Origin: CAVZYN01 sp963779515
GTDB taxonomy: Bacteria; Pseudomonadota; Alphaproteobacteria; Rhizobiales; Hyphomicrobiaceae
NCBI GenBank assembly: GCA_963779515.1
Contig: CAVZYN010000006.1
Span: forward strand, 1-64,000
DNA length: 64,000 nucleotides
Direction: 5' to 3'
A program made the position numbers and the translations under genes. Shown piece by piece: positions 8,385 to 16,892 of this stretch (positions are counted from its first letter, which is position 1; the number at the start of each line of letters is the position of its first letter). The notes beneath the pieces are model-generated. The model was given only the letters and a program-made list of their open reading frames with translations, ran no database searches and was not told where the DNA came from.

Positions 8385-9368
8385 CTAAGCGCCTTCTATC
8401 GCGAAATCAGCGACCATGGGCGCATGGTAGGAGCCGGCGGCGTGCGTGACGAACGTAGCACCCACAACCTCATCGGCTAGTGTCTCGTTATGCACCTCGA
8501 CGGATTTGAAGTGGCCGAGTAACCCCCGCGAAACGAGGATATGATCGAGCATCTGCGCATAACCATGATGCAGCACGCTGAACCGACGATCTTCCGGAAT
8601 ACTCCTCTCGGTCAGAATGAGGGACCGCGCCTCGAGATCGCCGTTTCCCGTATCGCCTTCGGCGGCCAGCAAGAGTTTCAGAGGCACCTCCCCATCCTCG
8701 GCATTGAGGTCCCCGGCAACCGCGATCAGCCGATGAGGATCCGCATCGAGCATCTGATCAATCGCGAGCCTGATCTCGAGAGCCTGGGCGTTACGCTTCA
8801 GGCTGGCTACGAAAAAACCTTCGGCCCATCCCGAGGTCGTTGCCCAAGTGAATGGCGCCAGCTTCTGGCCCTTCACGGCGGCGGCCAATGGCGCCCGCAA
8901 GTGGACGTTGATGATCGCGATGGTCGTCGCTGGTGTAACTGCCAGCTCAGTTAAAAGTATGGGCCGATCAAACAGGATCTGCTCGGTCAAAGCCTCGGGT
9001 GGTTGGGCCGTAACATACCTGTAGCTCAGCGGTGGGACCAGCTCATGTTTGAGTTCGCGTGATGCAACGATCGGAAAGCGGGACAAAGTCACGAGATTGT
9101 GGACGCTGGCCGCGCCACTGCCTTCAACTCGATGACTGGTCGCACGATTGTACGCCGCATAGCGCGTCCCTTCGAGCAACTGATCCAGCGCAATGAAGGC
9201 CCGTTCTTTCTTGCCGGTTACATGCTGCGCATTTATCTCCTGAACGCAGAGGATATCCGCAGCGAGCCGCTCCAGTTGTGGTCGCAAGATATCAATACGA
9301 CGCTCAAGCGTGTGTAACGCTTGCGGCTGGCGATCAAGGCTCTCCAAGTTGAATGTTGCAAGTCTCAT
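8385..9368 (-). CDS. Endonuclease/exonuclease/phosphatase (EEP) family protein
   Basis: A 327-residue protein with the EEP metal-dependent hydrolase fold. Visible catalytic signatures are CVQEIN (the metal-binding Glu at about residue 44), GDLNAEDGEVP (Asp and Asn of the active site) and the C-terminal LDHILVSR (Asp-His pair). The start at 9368 was chosen because GGTGAG lies just upstream; a start at 9446 would add 26 residues of poor composition overlapping the FixK box. No signal peptide is evident. Substrate is unknown: members cut DNA, RNA, lipids or phosphoinositides. Confidence 0.85.
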   Translation of the reverse strand: MRLATFNLESLDRQPQALHTLERRIDILRPQLERLAADILCVQEINAQHVTGKKERAFIALDQLLEGTRYAAYNRATSHRVEGSGAASVHNLVTLSRFPIVASRELKHELVPPLSYRYVTAQPPEALTEQILFDRPILLTELAVTPATTIAIINVHLRAPLAAAVKGQKLAPFTWATTSGWAEGFFVASLKRNAQALEIRLAIDQMLDADPHRLIAVAGDLNAEDGEVPLKLLLAAEGDTGNGDLEARSLILTERSIPEDRRFSVLHHGYAQMLDHILVSRGLLGHFKSVEVHNETLADEVVGATFVTHAAGSYHAPMVADFAIEGA

Positions 9369-9429
9369 GCGACCGCTCACCCTAGACATACGGCAATTGG
9401 AAGAATGCAGTTCGCCGTGATCGCCATGA

Positions 9430-9443
9430 TTGACAATGATCAA
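9430..9443 (-). promoter_or_regulatory. Perfect FixK/FNR box upstream of the EEP gene
   Basis: TTGACAATGATCAA matches the consensus exactly. It lies 62 bp upstream of the chosen start of the EEP-family gene and 12 bp downstream of the end of the P-type ATPase gene, so it gives the EEP gene its own low-oxygen promoter. Confidence 0.75.
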
Positions 9444-9455
9444 CACTAGCCGGGC

Positions 9456-11837
9456 TTAAGCCGCTGCGTGCGCGTAAATGTCCTCTTCCTGGGCGTTATG
9501 GATACGGACCAGCGCCTCGATCAACTCAATGACGCGTTGCGCGTCGCGGATCAGATAGCGATCGGCGTCCTTGGGGCTGAGGTCATCGGACAGACGGCTC
9601 AACAGGCGCGAGAGGTGAATGATCTCTCGGTGCGCGCGGCTCATGGCGCCAAGCCCGTGGCCATCGGGGAGGTATCTGGTCATCTGCGGATAGACCACAC
9701 TCTCGTCATTGCGCTCGTGGACGACCACCTGCTGTGTAACGATCCGGTTTGCTTCGCCAATCAAGTCAACGGCAACGGTCGGGTCCGCATCATCCAAGCG
9801 GTCTGCAATACTCCTAAGCTGATTGAGGCCATCCTCCATAATTGAGTGGTCTTGACCCAGTGCCTTTGCGACCTCAACAGACAAGGCAGCATGACCGATT
9901 CTATAACCCGGGCCGAGAGCTCGCAAAGCGTTTAGGATGACAGCAACGTCGATGATTTCCTGAATAAGCGCACCGGCGACGGGTGTAAGCCATCCGAATG
10001 CAGCAGCACCCATTGCGAGTCCCGACATGGCCATGCCAGCAAAAACGCTCTGCACCGCGATACGGCGGGATCGGCGGGCAATTTCGACAGCATCCGATAC
10101 TCGATCCAGGCGATCCACAAGAATGACCACGTCTGCTGCTTCGGACGAGGCACTTGCGCCCCTCGCACCCATGGCGATACCGACATCAGCGGCCGCCAAC
10201 GCAGGAGCGTCGTTGATTCCATCGCCCACCATTACGGTTGGATGGAGCCGCTGTTCGATGGCGACCGCATCGACTTTGTCGGAAGGGGCCCGATCCGCCA
10301 AAACGGCGTCGAGATCGAGAGCTGTGCCGATAACTTCTGCGGCGTCTGCCCGATCGCCGGTGACCATCACGATTCGCGAGACACCCGCGGTTCGCAGTCC
10401 CTGAACGGCACGGGGGGTGTCCCGTCGAATCTCATCACCGAGCAGTAGCGCGCCGATTGGGCGCCCATCGACCGCTACAAACACGCTGAGGGCCGAGCGC
10501 CACGCGGCCCGCCGCAGTGCACGTTGGGCCCAGTCTTCTGGCCTGCGGGATCCGTAGACGAGCTGATGCGACCCAATTCGCACTCTCCTTCCATCGACAA
10601 CGCCCTCGAGGCCAGATCCAAAAACCTCACGGACATCCGATGGCATCGTCAACGTAAGGTTCTTGGCGACTGCGGCCGATACAATCGCTGCCGCAACGAC
10701 ATGATGCGATACTTGATCAAGCGACGCCGCAACACGAAGGATATCATCCGCGGTTTCGCCGGGAGCAGCCTCGATCGCCACAAGGCGAGCGCCACCAACA
10801 GTCAACGTTCCAGTCTTGTCAAACATCACCGTGTGCGCGCGCGCCAGCGCCTCCAGCGCGCTGCCACCCTTGATGAGTATGCCGCGACGGGCAGCTTGTG
10901 AAACGCCGGCGATGAATGCGACAGGTGCGGCTAGGATCAAGGGACATGGCGTTGCAGCAACCAGCACAGCCAGTCCGCGGATAGGATCCCCGGAGTAGAG
11001 CCATGCAGCTGCTGCGACGAGAAGCGTCGTGGGCAAGAGCCAGATCGCAAAGTGGTCCGCGAGGCGAATGAAGGGTGCTTTCGCTGTCTGCGCGGCCGTG
11101 GCTAGCCGAACGATGCCAGCATAGGTGCTTTCACCTGCGGTTGCCGTCGCTAAAATTTCGAAACCATCGCCAGCATTGAGTGTACCGCTGAACACGGCTT
11201 CCCCAGGGCGGCGCTCCACCGGTAGCGGCTCTCCCGTCAAAGCCAATTCGTCGATCATGACGTGACTGCCGCCTAGTGTCTTTATGAGCCCATCAACCGG
11301 GATCACTTCTCCGCCGCGGACAAGGAGAATGTCCCCAATTGCAATCTGGTCGACGGGTACATCGTCAATTGTAGCGTCGCGGCGGCGATGTGCGATCCGC
11401 GGAGCCCGATCAATCAATGACTTGAGATCCCGTTTAGCTCGCCCCACCGCAAAGTCCTCCAGGACGTTGCCGCCCGCATACATTACGGCGACGACTGCTC
11501 CCGCCAGTGCTTCACCAAGAGCAAGCGCCGCCGACATCGACACCAAGGCCACGGCGTCGACACCTAACCGACCGGCCAGCAGGGTTCGCGTCATCGAAAT
11601 AGCGAGACCGACGACGACTGGGAGTGTTCCGGCCGCCCAGATCCAGGCGGCGACATCGGAACGCACTGCGGCCTGAGCAAACAGGCCCAGCACAAGTCCA
11701 GTCAACGCGGCCACAATCATCGCGCGGCGTGCATTGCGCTCTGTGAAAAGCGCAGATTCGGCAGCAGTGCCACGACACGGCGTCTGCAGCTCACCAGTCG
11801 CTGTTGGCCGAATGCTCAGCGAGGATCGTAAGCTCAT
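9456..11837 (-). CDS. Nia-like P1B-type heavy-metal ATPase with C-terminal hemerythrin domain
   Basis: A 793-residue metal-exporting P-type ATPase. No N-terminal HMA domain is present. The membrane metal motif is TPCP (about residues 297-300), phosphorylation occurs in DKTGTLT (Asp340), and the hinge is GDGINDAPAL. After the last membrane pair, residues about 655-793 form a hemerythrin-like HHE domain, with DHSIMEDGL, HERNDESVVYP, AHREI and HNAQEEDIY supplying His and Glu ligands for a diiron site. TPC plus a hemerythrin tail is the P1B-5 pattern described for Sinorhizobium Nia, which handles Ni and Fe in nodules. Metal preference cannot be read from sequence. Confidence 0.88.
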   Translation of the reverse strand: MSLRSSLSIRPTATGELQTPCRGTAAESALFTERNARRAMIVAALTGLVLGLFAQAAVRSDVAAWIWAAGTLPVVVGLAISMTRTLLAGRLGVDAVALVSMSAALALGEALAGAVVAVMYAGGNVLEDFAVGRAKRDLKSLIDRAPRIAHRRRDATIDDVPVDQIAIGDILLVRGGEVIPVDGLIKTLGGSHVMIDELALTGEPLPVERRPGEAVFSGTLNAGDGFEILATATAGESTYAGIVRLATAAQTAKAPFIRLADHFAIWLLPTTLLVAAAAWLYSGDPIRGLAVLVAATPCPLILAAPVAFIAGVSQAARRGILIKGGSALEALARAHTVMFDKTGTLTVGGARLVAIEAAPGETADDILRVAASLDQVSHHVVAAAIVSAAVAKNLTLTMPSDVREVFGSGLEGVVDGRRVRIGSHQLVYGSRRPEDWAQRALRRAAWRSALSVFVAVDGRPIGALLLGDEIRRDTPRAVQGLRTAGVSRIVMVTGDRADAAEVIGTALDLDAVLADRAPSDKVDAVAIEQRLHPTVMVGDGINDAPALAAADVGIAMGARGASASSEAADVVILVDRLDRVSDAVEIARRSRRIAVQSVFAGMAMSGLAMGAAAFGWLTPVAGALIQEIIDVAVILNALRALGPGYRIGHAALSVEVAKALGQDHSIMEDGLNQLRSIADRLDDADPTVAVDLIGEANRIVTQQVVVHERNDESVVYPQMTRYLPDGHGLGAMSRAHREIIHLSRLLSRLSDDLSPKDADRYLIRDAQRVIELIEALVRIHNAQEEDIYAHAAA

Positions 11838-11913
11838 TCAATTTACCCGGATTAATCATGCAATGACCACGGTCCAACCCTCGGCACATATAGATCGGCA
11901 CAAAGCAGCACGA

Positions 11914-11927
11914 TTGATCCGCATCAG
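11914..11927. promoter_or_regulatory. FixK/FNR-like box between the ATPase gene and hsp20
   Basis: TTGATCCGCATCAG matches the FixK/FNR consensus apart from the last base. It lies in the gap between the divergent P-type ATPase (77 bp away) and hsp20 (72 bp away), and could serve either gene. Confidence 0.5.
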
Positions 11928-11998
11928 AGCCAGATAGCCGTTCATCAGCGATGCATAAGAGGGCAGTCAGCCCACAAGTCACTTCGAAGGAGTCACCC

Positions 11999-12415
11999 AT
12001 GGTCGAACGATCTCACACGGCAGGATGGTGGCCATCCGTCTACGAGCCCATCAAGCGAGCCAGCGACAAAATCGCTGACTGGTTCGCGCCAAGATCCGAC
12101 GCTTTGATGGCCGATGCGAACTATCAGATCAATTTGGAGTTGCCGGGAGTAGCCGCAGACGACATCGACATTTCTGTGCAGGACGGCACGATCTTGGTGC
12201 ACGGTGAAAAGCGCATCGACAACGTGGAGCAAGGCGAGAACTATTTCTTCTCGGAACGTGAGTATGGGGCGTTCCAGAGATCGTTTCGCTTGCCGGCAGA
12301 CGCCAAGCCGAGCGATATCGTGGCGGATTATCGCAATGGCGTGCTGACGATTACAATCCCAAAGATGACGGCAAAGGCGGCGGACTCGCGCAAGATTAAC
12401 ATTCGGACAACGTAG
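11999..12415 (+). CDS. Hsp20/alpha-crystallin small heat-shock protein
   Basis: A 138-residue small heat-shock protein, an ATP-independent holdase. The alpha-crystallin domain spans about residues 35-130 and ends with a conserved NGVLTITIPK segment, followed by a C-terminal I-x-I tail (RKINIRTT). The start at 11999 follows a strong GAAGGAG ribosome site; the in-frame ATG at 11951 lacks one. It diverges from the Nia-like ATPase gene, and the intervening gap holds a near-consensus FixK box, suggesting low-oxygen induction. Confidence 0.92.
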   Translation: MVERSHTAGWWPSVYEPIKRASDKIADWFAPRSDALMADANYQINLELPGVAADDIDISVQDGTILVHGEKRIDNVEQGENYFFSEREYGAFQRSFRLPADAKPSDIVADYRNGVLTITIPKMTAKAADSRKINIRTT

Positions 12416-12681
12416 GTCGCCACAGGAACGATTACGCAATATCGATGTTAGCGGTGATGCACCTACCGAACTGATGAGAACCGATCACATCAGAACATTG
12501 CGGCCTCAAGGACGCGTGCCGCAGTCGTCCGTGAAGAACTCAGAAGTTTCTGATATGGCGTGTTGAAAGGGCAGAAGTGGGTGATTTGAGTTGCAGGATT
12601 TCCACGGTCGGATGTGGATTATCTTGCAAATCGCGATGGCGGATTCCGCCCCGGCCCGAACCGTGATTCCTTCAGCAAGAG

Positions 12682-13713
12682 ATGCCGAGGGAGGATTCAA
12701 TGCGGCCACGCGAGCAATCGAGAGGACAGGACGATTTGTTCCGGTCACGGCTCGACCAGATCATCAACATGCGCCACGAGCTTGTCCGCCTCAGCCTCCT
12801 GATCGATTGGCCGTTGATCAACCGCTCGCTCGGCGAGGTGTACTCGGACGGCCCAGGCCAGCCGCCGCTGCCGACCCGGCTGATGGCGGGCGTGGCGATC
12901 CTCAAGCACACGTTCAATCTTTCGGACGAGGAGTTGGTCGCCCGCTGGATCGAGAACCCCTATTTCCAGCACTTCTGCGGCGAGGAGCACTTCCGTCACG
13001 AGGCGCCGTTCGATCGCTCGTCGATGACGCGCTGGCGCCATCGGATGGGCGAGGCACGGCTCGAGGTGCTGCTGCAGGAGAGCCTCGCAATCGCCGTCAA
13101 GACCGACGCCGTCGTGGTCGAGGATCTGTCAAAAGTCATCGTCGACACGACCGTGCAGGAGAAGGCGGTCACCTTCCCGACCGACGCCAAGCTCCTGAAC
13201 CGGGCGCGCGTGATGCTGGTCAAGCTCGCCAACAAGCACGGGCTCAAACTGCGCCAGGGCTACCCCAAAGTCGGCAAGCTGGCGCTGATGAGATATCAGC
13301 GCTACGCCCACGCCAAGCAGTGGAAGCGCGCCCGTCGTGAGCTGCGCCGGCTGAAGACCTTTCTCGGTCGCGTGATCCGCGACATCGATCGTCAGGTCCG
13401 ATCTTCGCCGTCTTTGAATACGATCTTCCGGCCGAAGCTGTTCCTGGCGCAACGCGTGCACACGCAAGAGCGCGGCCAGCGCGGACCGAAGGTCTATTCG
13501 ATCCATGCGCCCGAGGTCGAATGCATCGGCAAAGGCAAGGCGCACAAACCTTACGAGTTCGGTGTCAAGGTCTCGGTCGCGACGACGGTTGCGGCCTCCC
13601 CCGGCGGCCAGTTCGTGCTCGCCGCCAAGTCGCTGCCGGGCAGCCCGTACGATGGCCATACGCTGTCGGTCGTGATCCCGCACGTCGAGAACATCGTCGG
13701 CAACGAGCTCCGC
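12682..13713 (+). pseudogene. IS5-family transposase, 5' part (interrupted)
   Basis: The first 344 codons of an IS5-family DDE transposase. It contains the conserved N-terminal SRLDQIINMRHELV and LPTRLMAGVAILKH segments, the first catalytic Asp region (VIVDTTVQ) and the PYDGHTL second-Asp region. The frame is cut after GNELR by the IS66 element; downstream codons up to 13728 belong to IS66. An ATG at 12700 is an alternative start. The remaining portion, with the catalytic Glu, is at 16545-16892. Joining the two across one copy of the 8-bp duplication restores GNELRRIVADKGYRGH in frame. Confidence 0.92.
13706..13713. repeat. IS66 target-site duplication, left copy
   Basis: AGCTCCGC immediately left of the IS66 terminal GTA. 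The identical octamer flanks the right end at 16537-16544. Eight bases is the size generated by IS66-family elements. Confidence 0.92.
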
Positions 13714-13791
13714 GTATCCCTCCGGTGATGACCGCCTTGCCGTCGGTCGGCGGTTGCGGGAGTCTTCGCGCTGAACTGGGCAGCGCGGGAT

Positions 13792-14226
13792 GTGGATGTG
13801 TCCACAAGCGGGATTATGGGCACAAATGACGGGCGGCGAACCAACAAACGGTGGCCGGAGGCGTTGAAGCGAGAGATCGTGGCCACGTCGTTCGCGCCGG
13901 GAGCTTCGGTGTCGATGGTCGCGCGGCAGTACGATGTCAACGCGAACCAGGTTTTCATGTGGCGCCGTCGTTATGGGGCAGTGACTGCGTCGATTGCGCC
14001 TCCTGCTCCGCCAGCGCCCCGCCCGAGGCTGGTCCCAGTGACGATCGGTCTTGAGCCCGAGAGCGGTGCTCCGCGACCGTCCGGATCAGGCGTCGGCGAC
14101 ACGATAACCATCGAGGTCGCCGGCACCTACCTCGTTCGTGTCGGCGCAAACTTCGATGGTCATACGCTCCGACGTGTCTTCGATTGTCTGTGTCGTGCCG
14201 GCGGCACGCGGGAGAAGAGCCCATGA
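13792..14226 (+). CDS. tnpA: IS66 accessory protein TnpA
   Basis: A 144-residue helix-turn-helix protein of the IS66 TnpA type. The RRTNKRWPEALKREIVATSF segment and the VARQYDVNANQVFMWRRRY recognition helix are characteristic. It is needed with TnpB and TnpC for IS66 transposition and probably binds the element ends. A GTG at 13792 gives the longest frame; the ATG at 13816 is an equally good start. Its stop overlaps the tnpB start by four bases. Confidence 0.9.
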   Translation: MDVSTSGIMGTNDGRRTNKRWPEALKREIVATSFAPGASVSMVARQYDVNANQVFMWRRRYGAVTASIAPPAPPAPRPRLVPVTIGLEPESGAPRPSGSGVGDTITIEVAGTYLVRVGANFDGHTLRRVFDCLCRAGGTREKSP

Positions 14227-14603
14227 TCCCAACGCCGTCGGACGTGCGCGTCTGGCTCGCGATTGGGCGGACCGACATGCGTCGCGGCATGAACGGGCTT
14301 GCGCTGCAGGTGCAGGAAGCGCTTCAGCGCGATCCGCACCTTGGCGATCTCTTTGTATTTCGCGGCTCACGCGGCGACCTGATCAAGATCCTCTGGCACG
14401 ATGGTCTGGGCTTGTCGCTTTACGCCAAGCGACTGGAGCGCGGCCGGTTCGTTTGGCCGCCGAGCGTCATGGCGTCATCAACGCAACCACGTGCGTCTGA
14501 GGAACTGGCGATCTCGATTTCGGCAGCCCAGCTCGCCTATCTCCTGTCGGGGATCGACTGGCGCAATCCAGTGCAGACGTTCCGGCCACAGCGCGCTGGA
14601 TAA
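14223..14603 (+). CDS. tnpB: IS66 accessory protein TnpB
   Basis: A 126-residue protein of the IS66 Orf2 (TnpB) family. It has the hallmark WLAIGRTDMRRGMNGLALQV and LFVFRGSRGDLIKILWHDGLG segments. Its biochemical role is unknown but it is essential for transposition. The ATG at 14223 sits in an ATGA overlap with the tnpA stop, so translation is coupled. This TnpB is unrelated to the RNA-guided TnpB of IS200/IS605. Confidence 0.93.
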   Translation: MIPTPSDVRVWLAIGRTDMRRGMNGLALQVQEALQRDPHLGDLFVFRGSRGDLIKILWHDGLGLSLYAKRLERGRFVWPPSVMASSTQPRASEELAISISAAQLAYLLSGIDWRNPVQTFRPQRAG

Positions 14604-14614
14604 CGCTGCAGCAC

Positions 14615-16267
14615 TTGCGGTTTATGCGCGCGCAGTGGGGCGAACTGTGGTTCTGTCATCGTATGGAGCAGAGCCCCAATCCTCCTGACGACCTCGCTGC
14701 ACTGAAAGCAGCGCTCGCGCTGGCGCATGCTGAAAACGCCGACGACAAAGCGATGATCGCCGCGCAGAAACTCGAGATTGCTAAGCTCAAGCGCCAGATC
14801 TACGGGCCGCGTTCCGAGCGCGCCGCGCGTCTCATCGAACAGATGGAGCTCGAACTCGAGGAGTTGGCGGCCGTCGCCACCGAAGACGACATCGCCGCCG
14901 AACGCGCCGCCACCAAGACGACGACGGTGGCAACCTTCGAGCGTAAACGTCCCGCCCGCCAGCCATTTCCGACGCATCTGCTGCGCGAGCGCGTGATCGT
15001 GCCAGGTGCCACGGCGTGTCCGTGTTGCGGGGGAGCGCGCTTGAGGAAACTCGGCGAGACCGTGACTGAGACGTTGGAGGTGATTCCGCGCCAGTGGAAG
15101 GTCATCTGCCACGTGCGCGAGAAGATGACGTGCAGGGACTGCGAGACGATCAACGAACCGCCGGCACCGTTCCATGTCGTCCCGCGCGGTTGGGCCGGCC
15201 CGAACCTGCTGGCGATGATCCTGTTCGAGAAGTTCGGCCAGCATCAGCCGCTCAATCGTCAAGCCGAACGTTACGCCAAAGAGGGTGTGCCGCTGAGCCT
15301 GTCGACGCTTGCCGATCAGGTCGGTGCCGGATGTGCCGCGCTGGAGCCGCTGCTGCGCCGCATTGAGACACACGTGTTCGCAGCAGAGCGGTTGCACGGC
15401 GACGACACTACGGTGCCGGTGTTGGCCAAAGGCAAGACGATGACTGGCCGCACGTGGGTCTATGTGCGCGACGATCGGCCGTTCGGTGGTCGCGCGCCGC
15501 CAGCGGCGATGTTCTACTACTCGCGTGACCGAGCTGGCGAGCATCCACGATCGCATATGGCCAAATGGTCGGGAGTGCTGCAGGCCGATGCCTATGGCGG
15601 CTACGCGCAGCTTTATGAGGCTGATCGCAAGCCAGGGCCAATCTTCGAAGCGGCGTGCTGGGCACACGCTCGGCGACCATTCTTCGCGCTGGCCGACATT
15701 GACGCAAGTGTGCGCCGTAAGGCTGAGGGCAAAACGCCGCTTCCGATCTCGCCGCTGGCGCTGGAAGCCGTTCGTCGCATCGACGCACTGTTCGAGATCG
15801 AGCGCACGATCAATGAAAAGAGTGCCGAGGAACGGCGTTGTGTCCGTCAAGAGCGGAGCGCGCCGCTCGTCGTTGATCTCGAAACCTGGATGCGCGAGGA
15901 GCGCGCCAAACTCTCGCGCGGCAACGACGTCGCCAAGGCAATGGATTACATGCTGAAACGCTGGCAGTCGTTTGCGCGCTTTATCGACGACGGGCGCATA
16001 TGCCTGACCAATAATGCCGCCGAACGTGCGCTGCGTGGAATTGCGCTCGGAAGAAAGTCGTGGCTGTTCGCCGGCTCCGATCGCGGTGGTGCGCGTGCCG
16101 CTGCCATGTACAGCGCCATCATCACCGCAAAAATGAACGACATCGATCCGCAGGCATGGCTCGCTGACGTGCTCGCCCGCATCGCCAGCCATCCGGCGTC
16201 ACGGCTCGACGAGTTGCTACCGTGGAACTGGCGTGATGCGCGATCCGCGACCGCTCAGGCTGCGTGA
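14615..16267 (+). CDS. tnpC: IS66 transposase TnpC
   Basis: A 550-residue DDE transposase. An N-terminal coiled-coil/leucine-zipper region (about residues 25-80, with KLKRQIYGPRSERAARL) is followed by a zinc-finger-like block with CPCC and CRDC, then the catalytic domain with the first Asp in HGDDTTVPVL, the second in QADAYGGYAQLY, and the Glu in TNNAAERALRGIALGRKSW. The ORF is intact. An internal ATG at 14663 is an alternative start. It overlaps the next small gene by four bases. Confidence 0.95.
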   Translation: MRFMRAQWGELWFCHRMEQSPNPPDDLAALKAALALAHAENADDKAMIAAQKLEIAKLKRQIYGPRSERAARLIEQMELELEELAAVATEDDIAAERAATKTTTVATFERKRPARQPFPTHLLRERVIVPGATACPCCGGARLRKLGETVTETLEVIPRQWKVICHVREKMTCRDCETINEPPAPFHVVPRGWAGPNLLAMILFEKFGQHQPLNRQAERYAKEGVPLSLSTLADQVGAGCAALEPLLRRIETHVFAAERLHGDDTTVPVLAKGKTMTGRTWVYVRDDRPFGGRAPPAAMFYYSRDRAGEHPRSHMAKWSGVLQADAYGGYAQLYEADRKPGPIFEAACWAHARRPFFALADIDASVRRKAEGKTPLPISPLALEAVRRIDALFEIERTINEKSAEERRCVRQERSAPLVVDLETWMREERAKLSRGNDVAKAMDYMLKRWQSFARFIDDGRICLTNNAAERALRGIALGRKSWLFAGSDRGGARAAAMYSAIITAKMNDIDPQAWLADVLARIASHPASRLDELLPWNWRDARSATAQAA

Positions 16268-16509
16268 CCGTGGCCGCGATATCCGCCGTCTTCACCATCG
16301 GCCACGTCGCCAAAATGCTTGGTGAGGATGAAGACTGGCTACATGACCTCTCGATCAACATGTTCCCGGAGGACGGCTGCCTCTGGGTCCATGGCGTTGG
16401 CGACGACGGCGTCCCGGCCTTCACCGAGTACGGCATCGAATGCCTCCAACAGATCATCGCCGACGAACGTGCTGCCAGCACGGCTCCCAAGCCACGAAAA
16501 GCCGAGTAG
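16264..16509 (+). CDS. IS66-associated small protein
   Basis: An 81-residue protein encoded at the right end of the IS66 element, its start overlapping the tnpC stop. Similar small reading frames follow tnpC in a number of alphaproteobacterial IS66 elements. No catalytic motif is visible. The sequence contains EDEDWLHDLSINMFPEDG and a basic C-terminus. Confidence 0.75.
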   Translation: MTVAAISAVFTIGHVAKMLGEDEDWLHDLSINMFPEDGCLWVHGVGDDGVPAFTEYGIECLQQIIADERAASTAPKPRKAE

Positions 16510-16536
16510 CCCCTGTGGTGCTCACCGGATGCCTAC

Positions 16537-16544
16537 AGCTCCGC
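16537..16544. repeat. IS66 target-site duplication, right copy
   Basis: AGCTCCGC directly right of the IS66 terminus (inner base 16536), identical to the copy at 13706-13713. Confidence 0.92.
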
Positions 16545-16892
16545 CGCATCGTCGCCGACAAAGGCTATCGCGGCCACGGCTTGACCGCGCCCTATGACAT
16601 GCGCGTCTATGTCAGCGAGCAGCGGCGCGGCGTCACCAAGGCGATCAAACGCGACCTCAGACGACGGGCCGCCGTCGAGCCGGTCATCGGCCACCTGAAA
16701 AGCGACCACCGGATGGATCGCAACTATCTGATCGGCAGCCACGGCGATGCGGCCAATGCCGTGCTCGCCGCGGTCGGCTACAACTTCCGCCGCCTCACAG
16801 CCTGGCTGAGGAAGCTCTTGTGTGTCCTGCTCGCTGCACTGTGCGCCATCAGCCCACGCTGCCACGTGGCTGTTCACCCTCACGCCGGATGA
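16545..16892 (+). pseudogene. IS5-family transposase, 3' part (interrupted)
   Basis: The last 115 codons and stop of the IS5-family transposase cut by IS66. It begins in frame with RIVADKGYRGH and includes the catalytic Glu in AAVEPVIGHLKSDHRMDRN and the typical NAVLAAVGYNFRRLTAWL end. The fragment has no start of its own. Everything on both sides of the IS66 element is intact, so precise loss of IS66 would restore a full transposase of about 459 residues. Confidence 0.92.

Larger units (their letters stand above)
13714..16536 (+). mobile_element. IS66-family insertion sequence, complete
   Basis: A 2,823-bp element with terminal inverted repeats that agree at 15 of the first 20 bases. The left end begins GTATCCCTCCGGTGATGACC and the right end, read inward, begins GTAGGCATCCGGTGAGCACC. 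It carries tnpA, tnpB and tnpC plus a small fourth gene, all intact and overlapping or closely spaced, so it may still be mobile. It is flanked by an 8-bp target duplication inside an IS5-family transposase gene, which fixes the order of insertion: IS5 first, IS66 later. Confidence 0.93.

Noticed and set aside
14537..16192. 551-codon open frame on the minus strand opposite tnpC
   Set aside because: It mirrors the IS66 transposase codons, has no ribosome site or protein family features, and the opposite strand encodes a well-conserved protein.
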